NCBI GenBank assembly: GCA_028023455.1
Contig: JAQFVV010012446.1
Span: forward strand, 928,001-992,000
Origin: Epiperipatus broadwayi
Lineage: Eukaryota; Onychophora; Udeonychophora; Euonychophora; Peripatidae
Direction of reading: 5' to 3'
Length of the DNA: 64,000 nt
The translations under genes and the position numbers were made by a program. The notes beneath the pieces were generated by a model, which was not told the DNA's origin, did no database searches, and saw only the letters and a program-made list of their open reading frames with translations. Shown one piece after another: positions 1 to 10,114 of this stretch (position 1 is the first letter of the stretch; the number at the start of each line of letters is the position of its first letter).

Positions 1-2880
1 AATTGAGACTGAGTGTGACCTCAGAAATGTCACTCATAAGGTGTTAAATCACGAAGTAATAGCAAATGAGTTAAAGTTTGGTCGGATTAGAGGTCTCACC
101 ACCTCACTTCGGTCAGCTTTGGTGTACTTTGCCTGTACTCTGGGTTTTGTTGCGTGAGTGTACAAATCTGACCGTTACAATAAATTGTAATGGTATGAAT
201 GGGACAAAAGTATCTATATAAGATGCCCAAAGAACAGTTTTTGTTAAATACAAAAGTGAACTTAGATTTATATCAGATGCACCCTTTAATAAAATTTCTG
301 CTAAACTGGTTCCTAAAGTCATTTGATCCACATCACCACAAGTTTGAAATGGGTGTGTGATAGTAGGAATGCTAGCTCTAATATGTATATAAGATTTCGT
401 GTGGTGATACTTTGATCTTTATTTGAACTAAATAAGTGCCTAACAGGTAGTTCATAAAACTTGTCTAGTCAAAGTAAATAAAATTCATAACTTTAAATTA
501 ATAGCAACAATAGTAATTTATTCACACTAAATCGTAGTAATTCATAACACACTTGATAAAACATAAGTTGATAACCATTATATACTATGTTTACCTAATG
601 TGTAAATTAATTATGAGACTAAACAAGACAGGTTTAAAATCAAAGGAAAATCTATATTTACTCTCATTTTTCAAATGTATAAAGTTTATACAGCCTCAGG
701 ATTCATTCAGATTTAAGGTAATAATTAGGAGAAAATCTAAAATTATATGAAAAGTAAACTTATTATTTAAAGGCAATTTTGATTAATTATCAATGTTTTC
801 TTTTTAATTATATGTGCATCTAAAAACATGTATTCATAACAAGAACACATATATGTATATTCAGTATTAAATAAATAAATAAAAGAACTTGGGAGCTCAA
901 GATGATGAAATGATAAAACACACAACACATATACGTGTATAAATAAAAAAAAATCCAATCCATATTGGTTTATCCTAGATTCACGAGATTTAAAATCCAA
1001 TTATTATTCACATTTTCTTCCTAATAAATCATTAGTGATTCTGTTATTAGTGTTTCTTATTTTAATCTTAATTAGTTATCATTTCCATAATTCCGAATTT
1101 TATAACTTAAATCTTTCAGCGTCAGATATATAAGAAACAGTAGTTTTCTTAACGTTTTTTCAGAAGTTATGGTCAACTTTATTATTTTATATATATATAT
1201 TCCTAGAATAACAGTAAAAGTATATTCGACCATGATCCAACATAATACTTAGATATTGAGGTTAATATAAATATCAAATAATTTCATTAAAAGATTCTGG
1301 CAATATAACAAAAAAGAAAACAAACCCATTACGTATATCCCCCGAGTCTAGCGATAAATGTTTGAGAAATTAATATTAAATATTTAAATTTCTTTTTACA
1401 GCACAAGATATATCCAATTCTTATTGCTAATGTTGTTTGGTTTCCTTGATGATTTTGTCATTGCTACATATATGGTATTTTATTGTTGTGTATCAATAGT
1501 ACATATACATATATATGGTGTTCAAATTTAAGTGAATATATTTAGAATTTTTCACTGGAGGTAAATAAATCCCTTTAGAGTACTGTATTAATGCATTCCA
1601 GCTGTTATTAAGCCATGATATGAATTTAAAACTTGCCATTCGAAGCAGACATAAACTTCTTTCTTAGCTATACATTTCTAGGTTTTCTTTTACATGTAAG
1701 TTTTGAATAAATGCCTCCTTTGCTGTTCCTTATAATATGAAAATCTTTATCATTATGAAACTCTCCTTTGAAATAGATAATATCTATATACAAAAGAATA
1801 TACCTTTTTCTAAAAGAGCAAAAAAGAAAAATCTTTTTTTCTTTTACCGATCTGCTTTTTGTCTCTTCTTGTTATCAAGTGATATCCAAAATCCAATCCT
1901 ATTATACTTGATTTGCTCGTGGCATTATTTTTTACAAATATTTAATAAGTAATCGTTATTATAATGAAACTCATTTAAATATTATTTATAAGTACACATA
2001 CATTAATCGCAATCATACACATATAAGTATAATATCTGTTTTTTAAGTTTTATGAAGTGTGTAGGTATAAAATAGATGTTTTATGGAATAAACTTAAGTT
2101 ATGGCTTTTATTCTTAAGATTTAAAGTAATGCTTTTAATTTCTATTACGAGAAAATTATTTCTTTTAAAATTGAGCGATATTTTGAAATGAAATTATTAA
2201 ATAGGTACGTTTCTTTAAGCAGAGATAGATTATACTAAATCATTATTATTTTCTACTTTTATTTTTACAACTATTAAAATATATTCTCACTGTATAATGA
2301 GATGGAGATTAAATAATGTAGAAATTAGAGAGAAATTGATTAGACATTTTAATAATCAGGGATTCTGTATAAATAACAAATAAATTTTTAGTGTATACTT
2401 TGGATATAACTGGTGGTATATACCCTAATGGCACAATATATATGAGTATAAGATAAAATTAACACATCTGTCAAAAACAGCTCCAAAGATTACTGAGTAT
2501 TCAAAACTATAAGGAAAAATAAATTATTTGATTATAGTAATAATTTTCAAGAGCAGGTAAATTATTTAACATTTATCAAATATGTAACACTAAGAATATA
2601 AACTCATTTCATGGAACAAATAAGTCTAAAAATTAAGACAAATTTGCAACCAAAAATCACCACAAATAACAAGTTTCAGCCTTTTTGAAATATCAGTACT
2701 TGATTTGTTACTATATAGAAAACCAAAGGTCAGGTAAAAAATTAACCTTTACCGGACAAAGTAGATTGGCATTGATATAACAAAAGGTGGGCATTATTTT
2801 CTTTGGGAATCTTACTCGTAAATTGTCTTAGTAATGTATTCTGACTTGTTTGTTCTGTGAAATAATTTAATATTTGATTT
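1..2880. other. AT-rich DNA without recognisable gene
   Basis: I see only short open frames (under 85 codons) with no family resemblance, plus TA-rich microsatellite runs such as the one near 1190. No promoter, RNA gene or clear repeat boundary could be supported. Intron or intergenic DNA is equally possible. Confidence 0.5.
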
Positions 2881-2908
2881 TCATATATTTTGTTGGTCAA
2901 AAAGTCAA

Positions 2909-2981
2909 GCATAGGTGGTCGAGAGGTCAGCGGCAGCTGCTTTACAAGCAGTTGTCCCGGGTTAGCTTCCCGGCTGATGCT
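2909..2981 (+). repeat. tRNA-Val(UAC)-like SINE head
   Basis: The 72 bases fold as a full tRNA cloverleaf. The 7-bp acceptor stem has one mismatch, the 4-bp D stem encloses a GAGAGG-type A box, the 5-bp anticodon stem has loop TTTACAA (anticodon TAC at 2943-2945, valine), the variable loop is 4 nt, and the T stem is a perfect CCGGG/CCCGG. The T loop reads TTAGCTT instead of TTCRANY, so the internal B-box promoter is damaged and a working tRNA gene is unlikely. A second diverged copy at 19371-19450 shares not only the tRNA part but also the following bases (GATGCTATGACAYATG). That sharing is what a tRNA-derived SINE shows and a lone tRNA gene does not. Confidence 0.6.
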
Positions 2982-2984
2982 ATG

Positions 2985-3337
2985 ACACATGAGAAAAAAA
3001 AGTTTAAATTAAATTTAAATGTTGCTAATTTATGTCGATCGATAAATCACAAATAGTTCTCTAGATTGCATATGTATTAGTAACGATTTAAGTTCAATTT
3101 AAAGTAAAAAATAATGTGATTTTATTTTAAATTTATTGTGGAGAATAAAAAAAAATTAAGTTGAAAATTTCAGTACATTCCAACTAGAATTTTTTAAAAG
3201 ATTTTTTTATTTCTGCAAACTTCATACTTTTTCAAATTTTTACAATGTACAGTACATACAATTTATATACATAATTAAAGATAAAGAATCAATTTTTGCT
3301 AATATATATATATTTACCTAATTGAAATAACAAATTT
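2985..3337. other. AT-rich DNA, nothing recognised
   Basis: Poly-A and poly-T runs and a short TA microsatellite near 3300. No gene or repeat boundary seen. Confidence 0.4.
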
Positions 3338-3480
3338 AATGGTTTACAAACTATTATAAACAAACTTTAAATCTGCAGAAGTACTTTCGGTTAATTTCTT
3401 AAACCTGCCTCAACTGCCATTAAATTAAAAAAACAAAAAAACAAACAGGGAGCAAACGTCATCAATTCAAATCCCACGAA
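3338..3480 (+). repeat. dispersed repeat, copy 1 (pairs with 45753-45895)
   Basis: This stretch and 45753-45895 are the same repeat in the same orientation. Both have an AACTATTATAAACA start, the motif CTGCAGAAGTACTTTCGGTT, a poly-A/C stretch, and the end ATTCAAATCCCA, which resembles a tRNA B box. The first half of the unit is also the building block of the hairpin satellite at 35290-35805. The B-box-like end suggests a tRNA-derived SINE, but no A box is recognisable, so the class is unresolved. Confidence 0.6.
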
Positions 3481-3489
3481 TTATAAACC

Positions 3490-4965
3490 GTTAAATTTAT
3501 TATTCCAATTATAATTACAATTTTGTTTTAATTAATGAACATTTTATTTATATTATATATATTTTTACCTGTATGTGTAAACGTCAAACGTCGCTCCCAA
3601 CTCAATGAGGTATGGCGCAACCAAATATCTTTACAGCAAACAAAACTAATCAATTCTGAATTGTTTGGACATATTTTTGGATCTAAACGAGCTCCTATAC
3701 AAGAAGATTTCAGTTCACAAGGTGAAAGAGCCTGTTGCTACCAACAAAAATAATTCATATCATAAACTCGGAATTGAATATCTCCTTTTAAAATCTTCAT
3801 TTAACAGCAATAACTGTTCATAATAAAAAATATATAAAAATTTGTTCACTATCATTAGTTAAATAATTATAATACGTGTGCATGTATATGAAACTTTCTG
3901 TCTGATCAAATAACTAAAGAATGGAATATTTTGGCCAAGAAATAACACTTTACAATCACTAATGATATGTTGATATTCCCTATATTAGAAAAAATGTAAG
4001 ACATGCATATAAATCTATATGATTGCAGTATATAAATATACATCAGGATGTATATGGGTCCAACAAAATAGAATATAGCTAGCTGATAATTAATTCCATC
4101 AAGTAAATTTTTATTCATTTCAGCTGTAACCCAAATATACCCATGCATTCAAATTCTGTGAATTTCACACTTTTTATATCATTTTGTTTTTAAAAAATAA
4201 ATCTATTTCATAAACGATAATACATTTTCCTAAATTAATCAATAAACCTTCAATTATGCAATATGTATCAATTCCTAAACTAATTTAAACTTTGAAGATA
4301 TAAATGTTAAATAAGTGCATTCTACATCAACACTAAATATGTACAATCTATGTCTCATGGTTCTTTAAAAATTCAGTCATTTTATTGTTCAATAATTTTA
4401 CTTTACGCATAGATTGTAAGTCTTAAAGTTGATGAAAGATGTCACAATTGTTAATTAAATGTAACATGGATAAGATTATAATGACAATTCTGAGTAATCT
4501 ATTTTTAAACATATTTAAAAATATATCAATAATTCAATTTTTCCAAAAGATTCCAAATCAGATCTCAAAATTAAAACAGGGTAGTATCTATTGTCTGATT
4601 TTCACCTAGAGATATCAAAACAGTATTTAATAATTTCTTCCAAAAAAAAATTAAAGGCCTACATACTACCATAATATTTTATTGATTAATTATAAAAGTT
4701 TTCTAATGTAAACTTCATGTTAGTTCATTTTAAAAAAGTTTCAATGCTCATTTGTTGTAGCAATTTAATTTTTTCTCTCGGAAAAATTTAGCTTGATTAA
4801 AGGACCAATTAGATTTGTTAATTTTACAGTTATTTACTTAAACAACTATTCTTTAATTCAAAATGTATTTGTATATTAATTTATTTACTATATTGCTTAA
4901 TTTATCCTAATGTAAGTGTATTCTTATTAAATATATATGTATTCATATAAATTTTCATGAATATA
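3490..4965. other. AT-rich DNA without recognisable gene
   Basis: Short open frames on both strands (for example 3535-3753 plus and 3906-4148 minus) lack known motifs, splice context or biased composition. I regard them as chance frames. Confidence 0.45.
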
Positions 4966-4973
4966 ACTTCTAA

Positions 4974-5098
4974 TCACATGATCACCATCTCTTATACTAG
5001 CACATAATTGTTTATAAACAAGGCAAAACTCTCCATACAGTAGTGCCACCCTGTGCCAACCAGAGTAATCAATGGATGCCAGAAGGCTTGTGCATAAA
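4974..5098 (-). repeat. hammerhead repeat family, 3'-end fragment
   Basis: This is the 3' portion of the hammerhead-carrying unit, reversed. On the plus strand it runs from CACATGATCACCATCTC through GGCAAAACTCTCCATACAG to GGCTTGTGCATAAA and stops before the ribozyme region, so no hammerhead is present. It shows that the family terminus lies near the TCACATGATC motif. Confidence 0.75.
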
Positions 5099-5117
5099 TT
5101 CTACTTCAGGCTAAAAT

Positions 5118-5552
5118 ATGAAATCTGCTAGTGATTAAAATTTTATAAAATAGTACCGTGTTTAACTGAAAGAATCTAGATTATATGATAATATAAATTA
5201 TTCTATAAAATGTTACATCTAGTGTTTATTAAAAAAATAATCATATGGTTGGTTGTTCTGAAGTCATGTGAAGTTTAAGCCTCCAGATGGAATTGTTAAG
5301 CATTAAGAATTCCATTTTATCATATGAACGGAACTATTAATGCTTAATAATTCCAGCTGGAGGTTTGAACTTCACACGACCTCCAGACTAATTAATTCTT
5401 GCGATTTTTTTTTAATAAACACTAGATACAAAATTTTGTACAATAATTTATATTATTATATAATTTGGATTCTTATAGTTAAGTACTGTCCACCATTTTG
5501 ATAAAATTAAGAGAGGATTTTATAAAATTTTAACCAGTAGCAGATTTTTAAA
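5118..5552. mobile_element. long hairpin (fold-back) element
   Basis: The two halves are inverted copies over nearly the whole length. The outer ends AAATCTGCTAGTG and CCAGTAGCAGATTT are complementary, as are the inner arms around 5275-5310 and 5340-5375. The loop is only about 30 bases near 5320. There is no coding capacity. The architecture is that of a fold-back MITE; the transposase family is not identifiable. Confidence 0.7.
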
Positions 5553-5705
5553 TTAATATATAAATACTTTTTTAAGTAAATAAAGTTAAGTAAACAAATA
5601 TTTTCACATATTTTATTATTCTACCTTTTTTTTTTTTTTTGTATTTTGCTAATTGTGTCCTTAATAAAATTAATTTTTGATATTTTTATTTTTGTCATTT
5701 TGTGT

Positions 5706-5976
5706 AATTGGTTGATAATTTAACATACATTGATTACGTAAGTAATATTTACTAAGGCAATAAACCTTTAAGTATGTGCGCTTAAAATACGAAGGTAGGG
5801 ACCTCTACATGTCTTAACCACAAGCTTACTACCCTCTTTTCTTCCAAAGAGTAAGCTTGTGGTTAAAACCTGTAGAGGTCCCAACCTTCATATTTTCAAA
5901 CGCACATGCTTAAAGGTTTATTGATTTAGTAAATATTACTTATGTAATTTGTTGATGTACATTTGCTAATCAAAGA
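5706..5976. mobile_element. long hairpin (fold-back) element
   Basis: Near-perfect inverted arms of about 120 bp (5706-5830 and 5855-5976) surround a loop of roughly 20 bases at 5838-5856. Matching segments include AATAAACCTTTAAG with its complement and GTAGAGGTC on the right with its complement on the left. It is non-coding and unrelated by eye to the hairpin at 5118. Confidence 0.75.
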
Positions 5977-5979
5977 ATA

Positions 5980-6865
5980 ATGCCTTTATTTGTCTTTAAT
6001 AATACACAAATTCGTATATATCAAAATAAATAATAATCCGTATCTGCACGTGGTTTTAAATATTCTCTTTTGGGTAAATTAAATAAATAATGTATAAACA
6101 AGAAAATAATTTTCATGGAAATACATATCATTCATCAATTATTATTAAAATTAACTTTGCTTAAATTATCTATGAAGTTAATTTTATTCTTCAATTAAAA
6201 CTTTCCACTTCTTCAGGTGCTCATTAATTCTCTGGTTGTATGCATTCTTCTCGGCTTTTGTACTGGATATAACAATAGTATAAGAAAGGCCGAGAGGGTT
6301 TATTCCTCCATAAAATCAGTCAGTGAATTCAGATTGTGACATAAGCAATATTCAGGGAAAGGGAATTGAATACAATGTCCAGATAGATATTTAATAGGTT
6401 ATGGTCATTTATGGATGGATAATTATTAGTTCTTTATGTGCAGTTATCCCCAATGTGCACATGATTATTGTCATCAGAGGCAGTGCACATTTTATTCAAT
6501 TAACAAAACTAATTATTTGGTCTATATAATTTGTTGACCCTTATCTAACGGGAATATTCTATGGAATTACACATGTATTTATTAATATAGTCAATTCTTG
6601 TTCTAATTACAGTCAGTGAGTGACTATGGATATAAGTATATCTACCTACTGATTTCATTACCTATCTTTTGACCCTTCTTACTAACGATCCATTATATAT
6701 AACCAGTATATCAACGTGAAACTTTTTATATAATGATATTTATAATTATTATTCCTGTACCTCTTAACTATCATGCCTTACTGACAGTTAAATAATTAGT
6801 GTGCCAATGTGAGATTTTAAACACTCAGAGATGGGCAGTCTATTATAATATGTATACCTACAAAT
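5980..6865. other. AT-rich DNA, nothing recognised
   Basis: No open frame of interest, repeat boundary or RNA gene seen. Confidence 0.4.
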
Positions 6866-6875
6866 AAATTTATAG

Positions 6876-7314
6876 AAAGGGGTGGGCAATTGTTTTGGCT
6901 TGGGGGCCGCAGAGGTTGGCGGAGGGCCAAATCGGCAGCCATTTTGTGAAAGGTTAGCAGAGGGCCGCACCGTTTTTTCATAACGCAGTAAACATACTGC
7001 TTTATTCCCTGTATTAACAAAGAAATATTTGTTTGTTCATTCTTCATTAAATACATAACATTCATCACCGATTTTACATTTTCATGGTTTCACTAAAGTT
7101 GGAAATGTATATATTTGCTAATGCAAAGACAATATTAAAATTAACCTGATCAACTGGAAAAGCACTGCACATAGTATCTATGCTGCGCACATGTATTGAT
7201 GTGACTATCCTAGTGGAAAATACGAGACAAATCTTCGGTCGCGCGGGAAGGAAATCTCAGTTCAAGTCGGATTTTTCTGATTTGTCTTGGTGGGCCGCTA
7301 TTTTCCCACCCCTG
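6876..7314. mobile_element. non-autonomous hAT element
   Basis: The ends form short inverted repeats (left AGGGGTGGGCAA, right TTCCCACCCCT), followed inward on both sides by GGGCCGC. The 439-bp insertion is flanked by an exact 8-bp duplication, ATTTATAG, at 6868-6875 and 7315-7322. Eight-base duplications with a GGGGTGGGCAA-type end are diagnostic of the hAT superfamily. The interior is markedly richer in GC than the flanks and encodes no transposase, so this is a MITE-like deletion derivative. The left terminus starts AAAGG where family members usually start CAGG, which suggests a decayed end. Confidence 0.85.
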
Positions 7315-7619
7315 ATTTATAGTATATTTATATAAAATAATTTCAAACCAGAAGTACGTCACATAAAGAGTTTATTATCTGTACTGCAAAACTTTATTTT
7401 TTTTAGAAAACTAGTGAAAAAAATATATTGCTATTTGTAGCTCTGAAAAAGACTGCCAGCTGCTTGAAACATTGGAAAAGAAAAACATTAATAAAAAATG
7501 TTGAAAACAAGAAGTATTATATTATAAGAGTCAATATAAACAAAGGTACCTTTTGCTTAAAAATCATATCAATGATGGTCATATGAGTAAAATTATCCAA
7601 ATCAAATTTTGTATTTAGA

Positions 7620-7795
7620 TATACACTGTTACACTTCACATTGTAATTCATGATCCAGATACGCTAGCATCGAAAAAAAATTTTGGTGAATAGCTAACTA
7701 ACATAACACATGAATTGATTCAGAGATGCAACCTCACACAATTTGAAGAACTGGTCACTTTTTCACAGGGACATACTGCGTAATGACATGAATTT
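7620..7795 (+). repeat. dispersed repeat, copy 1 (pairs with 33520-33720)
   Basis: Aligns by eye with 33520-33720 in the same orientation. Shared blocks include TTACACTTCA/TCACACTTCA, GATCCAGATA, TGGTGAATAG and the CACTTTTTCAC/AACTTTTTCAC end. No coding capacity and no terminal repeats were recognised, so the repeat class is unknown. Confidence 0.5.
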
Positions 7796-8007
7796 GAAAA
7801 CTATATGTTATAAGGATCTACTTTCACATGAAATCTCAATCTAAAGATGAGAAAAGAACATGTCTAATGCTTAAGAATACAACCACAACAGAGAACAGAT
7901 TTTATGAAATTTGAAGAAATCCCTTTCTCATTAAGCTGTATGTAAAATTTTGTTCCAATGGCTTACCATCGAAAAAAATGTTTTCAACATTTTCAGGATG
8001 TCAGAAG

Positions 8008-8644
8008 AAACCACGAAACATCACATGATCACCATTTCTTATGCTTGCTCATAACTGTTATTAAAACAGGCAAAAATCTCCATACAGTAGCGCCACTCAG
8101 TGCAAGCCAGAGTAATCAATGGATGCCAGAAGGTATGTGCATAAAATCCCTATTGGCTTGCTCTGAGTGGCACTATTGTATGGAGTCTTGCCTATTTTAA
8201 TAACAGTTATGAGTAAGCATAAGAAATGGTGATCATGTGACGTTTAGTGGTTTAATACCAATCCTGCCTAATAGGATAGTGGTGGCTACAGTTATTAAAA
8301 AACCAAAGACACCAAAATGTATGGGTACTGAATTGAGTTCAGACCTATATGACTATATAAGTTAATGAGATTAGATTGAAAATATTATTGTGTTTTCAAT
8401 TCTATTCTTATAGTCTTGTAGTTAAGTAGAGATAAAAGGTGGCTGCTGGAGGGTAGTATTAGATCCTAAGATCTAGGTGCAGTGTTCTCAGATTCAAGGC
8501 TCCTCACTGACAAAAGTGACAAGCCAGAAACTAGTCTGGGAATACTGGATGAGTAGGCACTAGATAGGGATTTTATGCACAAATCTGGCATTCATTGATT
8601 ACTCTGGCTTGCACTGAGTGGCACTACTGTATGTGCCTGATTTA
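8008..8644. mobile_element. hammerhead repeat, >1 unit, inverted start
   Basis: It is flanked by an exact 10-bp duplication ATGTCAGAAG (7998-8007 and 8645-8654). It begins with a reversed 3' segment (8018-8150), then switches to the sense strand near 8154 and reads through the unit terminus (GATCATGTGA) into a complete unit. The motif GAGTGGCACTA appears at about 8163 and again about 8616, so the sense part is slightly longer than one unit of roughly 450 bp. This is a tandem or circular-permutation signature. The hammerhead in this copy is decayed (see 8481-8560). Confidence 0.85.
8481..8560 (+). ncRNA. decayed hammerhead ribozyme
   Basis: Stem I strands, the GAAAC element and the TAGTC cleavage triplet are present, but the catalytic box at 8507-8513 reads CTGACAA instead of CTGANGA. 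Loss of the conserved guanine at core position 8 should abolish cleavage. Stem II pairing is also disrupted. Confidence 0.75.
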
Positions 8645-9235
8645 ATGTCAGAAGTTAGAGATGAAATAAAAGGGTGACTGTATTAAAGCACCAATGTACC
8701 TCTACTCTCAAATGTCCAAGTGTGATATTTGTAATAATTTACTTTAAAAAAAAGTGTTACTTTTCTAACTCAGGCAACTGCAAATTTTATACTATTCGAG
8801 TTTTATTTTAATGTCAAGCATCTAAATCTCGTAAGGCCAGTGCAGAGCTAATAAACCAGAATTGCAGTCTATAGACAATTCTGATTTTTCAGTATCTAAA
8901 TTCTATGTTATTAGGAAAAAAGTCTTAATAATACAGATCAAGATCTGCTTATACTCATTTTCCGACTGGAAATTTGTTTTGGTAAACGAAGAATTTTCTC
9001 TTAATGTTTGTAATATCCTTCCCTATATATTAATAACACATTACTAATGTAGTCTATTTACAAGTTTCAATCAAAGCTGCGAGAACAATGATATCATAAA
9101 ATTGTAAAGTTAATTATGAACATTAGAAAGAGCTTGAACCAAGAGAAAGAATTTTAAAGATTTCCTATTTTCTGAAATAATTTGTATTTCCAATTTCTAC
9201 ATTAAATCAAAAAATTAAGAAAAACAGATGAAAAC

Positions 9236-9440
9236 AGGCAAAACTCTTCATACAGTAGTGCCATCCTGTGCCAACCAGAGTAATCAATGGATGCCAGAAG
9301 GCTTGTGCATAAAATCGCCATCTAGTACCTACTCATCCAATATCCCCAAACTAGTTTCTGACTTGGCCTTCGTCAGTGAGGAGCTTGGATCTGAGAGCAC
9401 TGCACCAAGCATAAGAGATGGTGATCATGTGATGTTTAGT
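9236..9440. mobile_element. hammerhead repeat, short copy
   Basis: On the plus strand it starts with GGCAAAACTC (reversed 3' end), passes through the reversed ribozyme region and ends at GCACTGCACC. It then joins directly to the sense 3' end (AAGCATAAGAGATGGTGATC). About half of the unit 5' of the ribozyme is missing. An open frame across it is a chance frame. Target duplication is not clear. Confidence 0.8.
9324..9401 (-). ncRNA. hammerhead ribozyme, type I, GUU variant
   Basis: The minus strand reads CUGACGA (9370-9376), stem II GGC-CAA-GUC, GAAAC (9354-9358), then UAGUU. The inferred cleavage triplet is therefore GUU rather than GUC; U17 is tolerated in hammerheads but usually slower. The proximal stem I UGGGGA/UCCUCA and distal UUGGAU/AUCCAA are intact. 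The predicted cut is between 9349 and 9348. Confidence 0.7.
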
Positions 9441-9499
9441 GGTTTAAAAACAAACGAACTGAAAATCATTTCAAAAGTTTAAAAGTACGGAGAGTCTCT

Positions 9500-10080
9500 C
9501 ATTGATTATGTCTTACTTTCTCAATAATTTTCAAAGTCATAATAAGTAAATATAAAACTTCATGGATACTTGTCCTGCCGTTTCACAGAACACAAATTTG
9601 TTAATAAAACTAATTTTTATCATGAGATGCATAGTAAATTCTATTTTTAGCAGACAGACCATATTTATATACAATGACAATAGTATATATTGTTATCTTC
9701 AGGCAAAAAAACCTAGAACTTATCCATCTTGCTGCATAACTAAGTGCTACAGTCTTAATAATACCAGGGTTTTCCTCCCTACTAGATACGAACAAACGAT
9801 TTCTGCCTTTGAATCAAGTAAGTGAACAGAACTATTTTAATGTCTCCAGATATAATGTATTCTATCTTTCCATGCTCTTTGCCATTTGACAATATCTTAA
9901 ATCATAATAACACCAAATCAAATAAATAGTGACCTCATATTGATATTGCATAACTTACCATGTCTATATTTTGGAATTTCAAATTCTTGATCAGGATAGA
10001 AATAATTTTAATTCCAGGAGACTTTCAATCAGTCAATGATGAATTTAATACTAGAAATTCCTCAGAAAATTATTTAATTC
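9500..10080. other. AT-rich DNA, nothing recognised
   Basis: Overlapping short open frames on both strands around 9562-9825 have no recognisable motif. No other feature seen. Confidence 0.4.
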
Positions 10081-10114
10081 CTTTCTTAGCTTTCAGAATC
10101 AGTATACTTTAACA

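Noticed and set aside
2909-2981. Functional tRNA-Val gene
   Set aside because: The B-box/T-loop is destroyed and a second copy shares sequence beyond the tRNA 3' end, so a SINE head is the better reading.
5118-5976. CRISPR-like or regulatory array
   Set aside because: The repeats are inverted arms of two unrelated hairpins, not regularly spaced direct repeats.
8008-8644. Hammerhead family copies as DNA-transposon MITEs with long terminal inverted repeats
   Set aside because: The inverted arms differ in extent at each locus, flanking duplications vary from 10 to 19 bp, and some copies are tandem. This fits reverse transcription with inversion better than transposase action.
9228-9482. 84-codon plus frame beginning MKTGKTLHTV
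   Set aside because: Similar frames (TGKTLHTVV.SANQSNQWMPEG) recur at 12553, 20444 and 7958 because the hammerhead repeat happens to be open in that frame. They are repeat translations, reversed relative to the ribozyme, with no coding signature.
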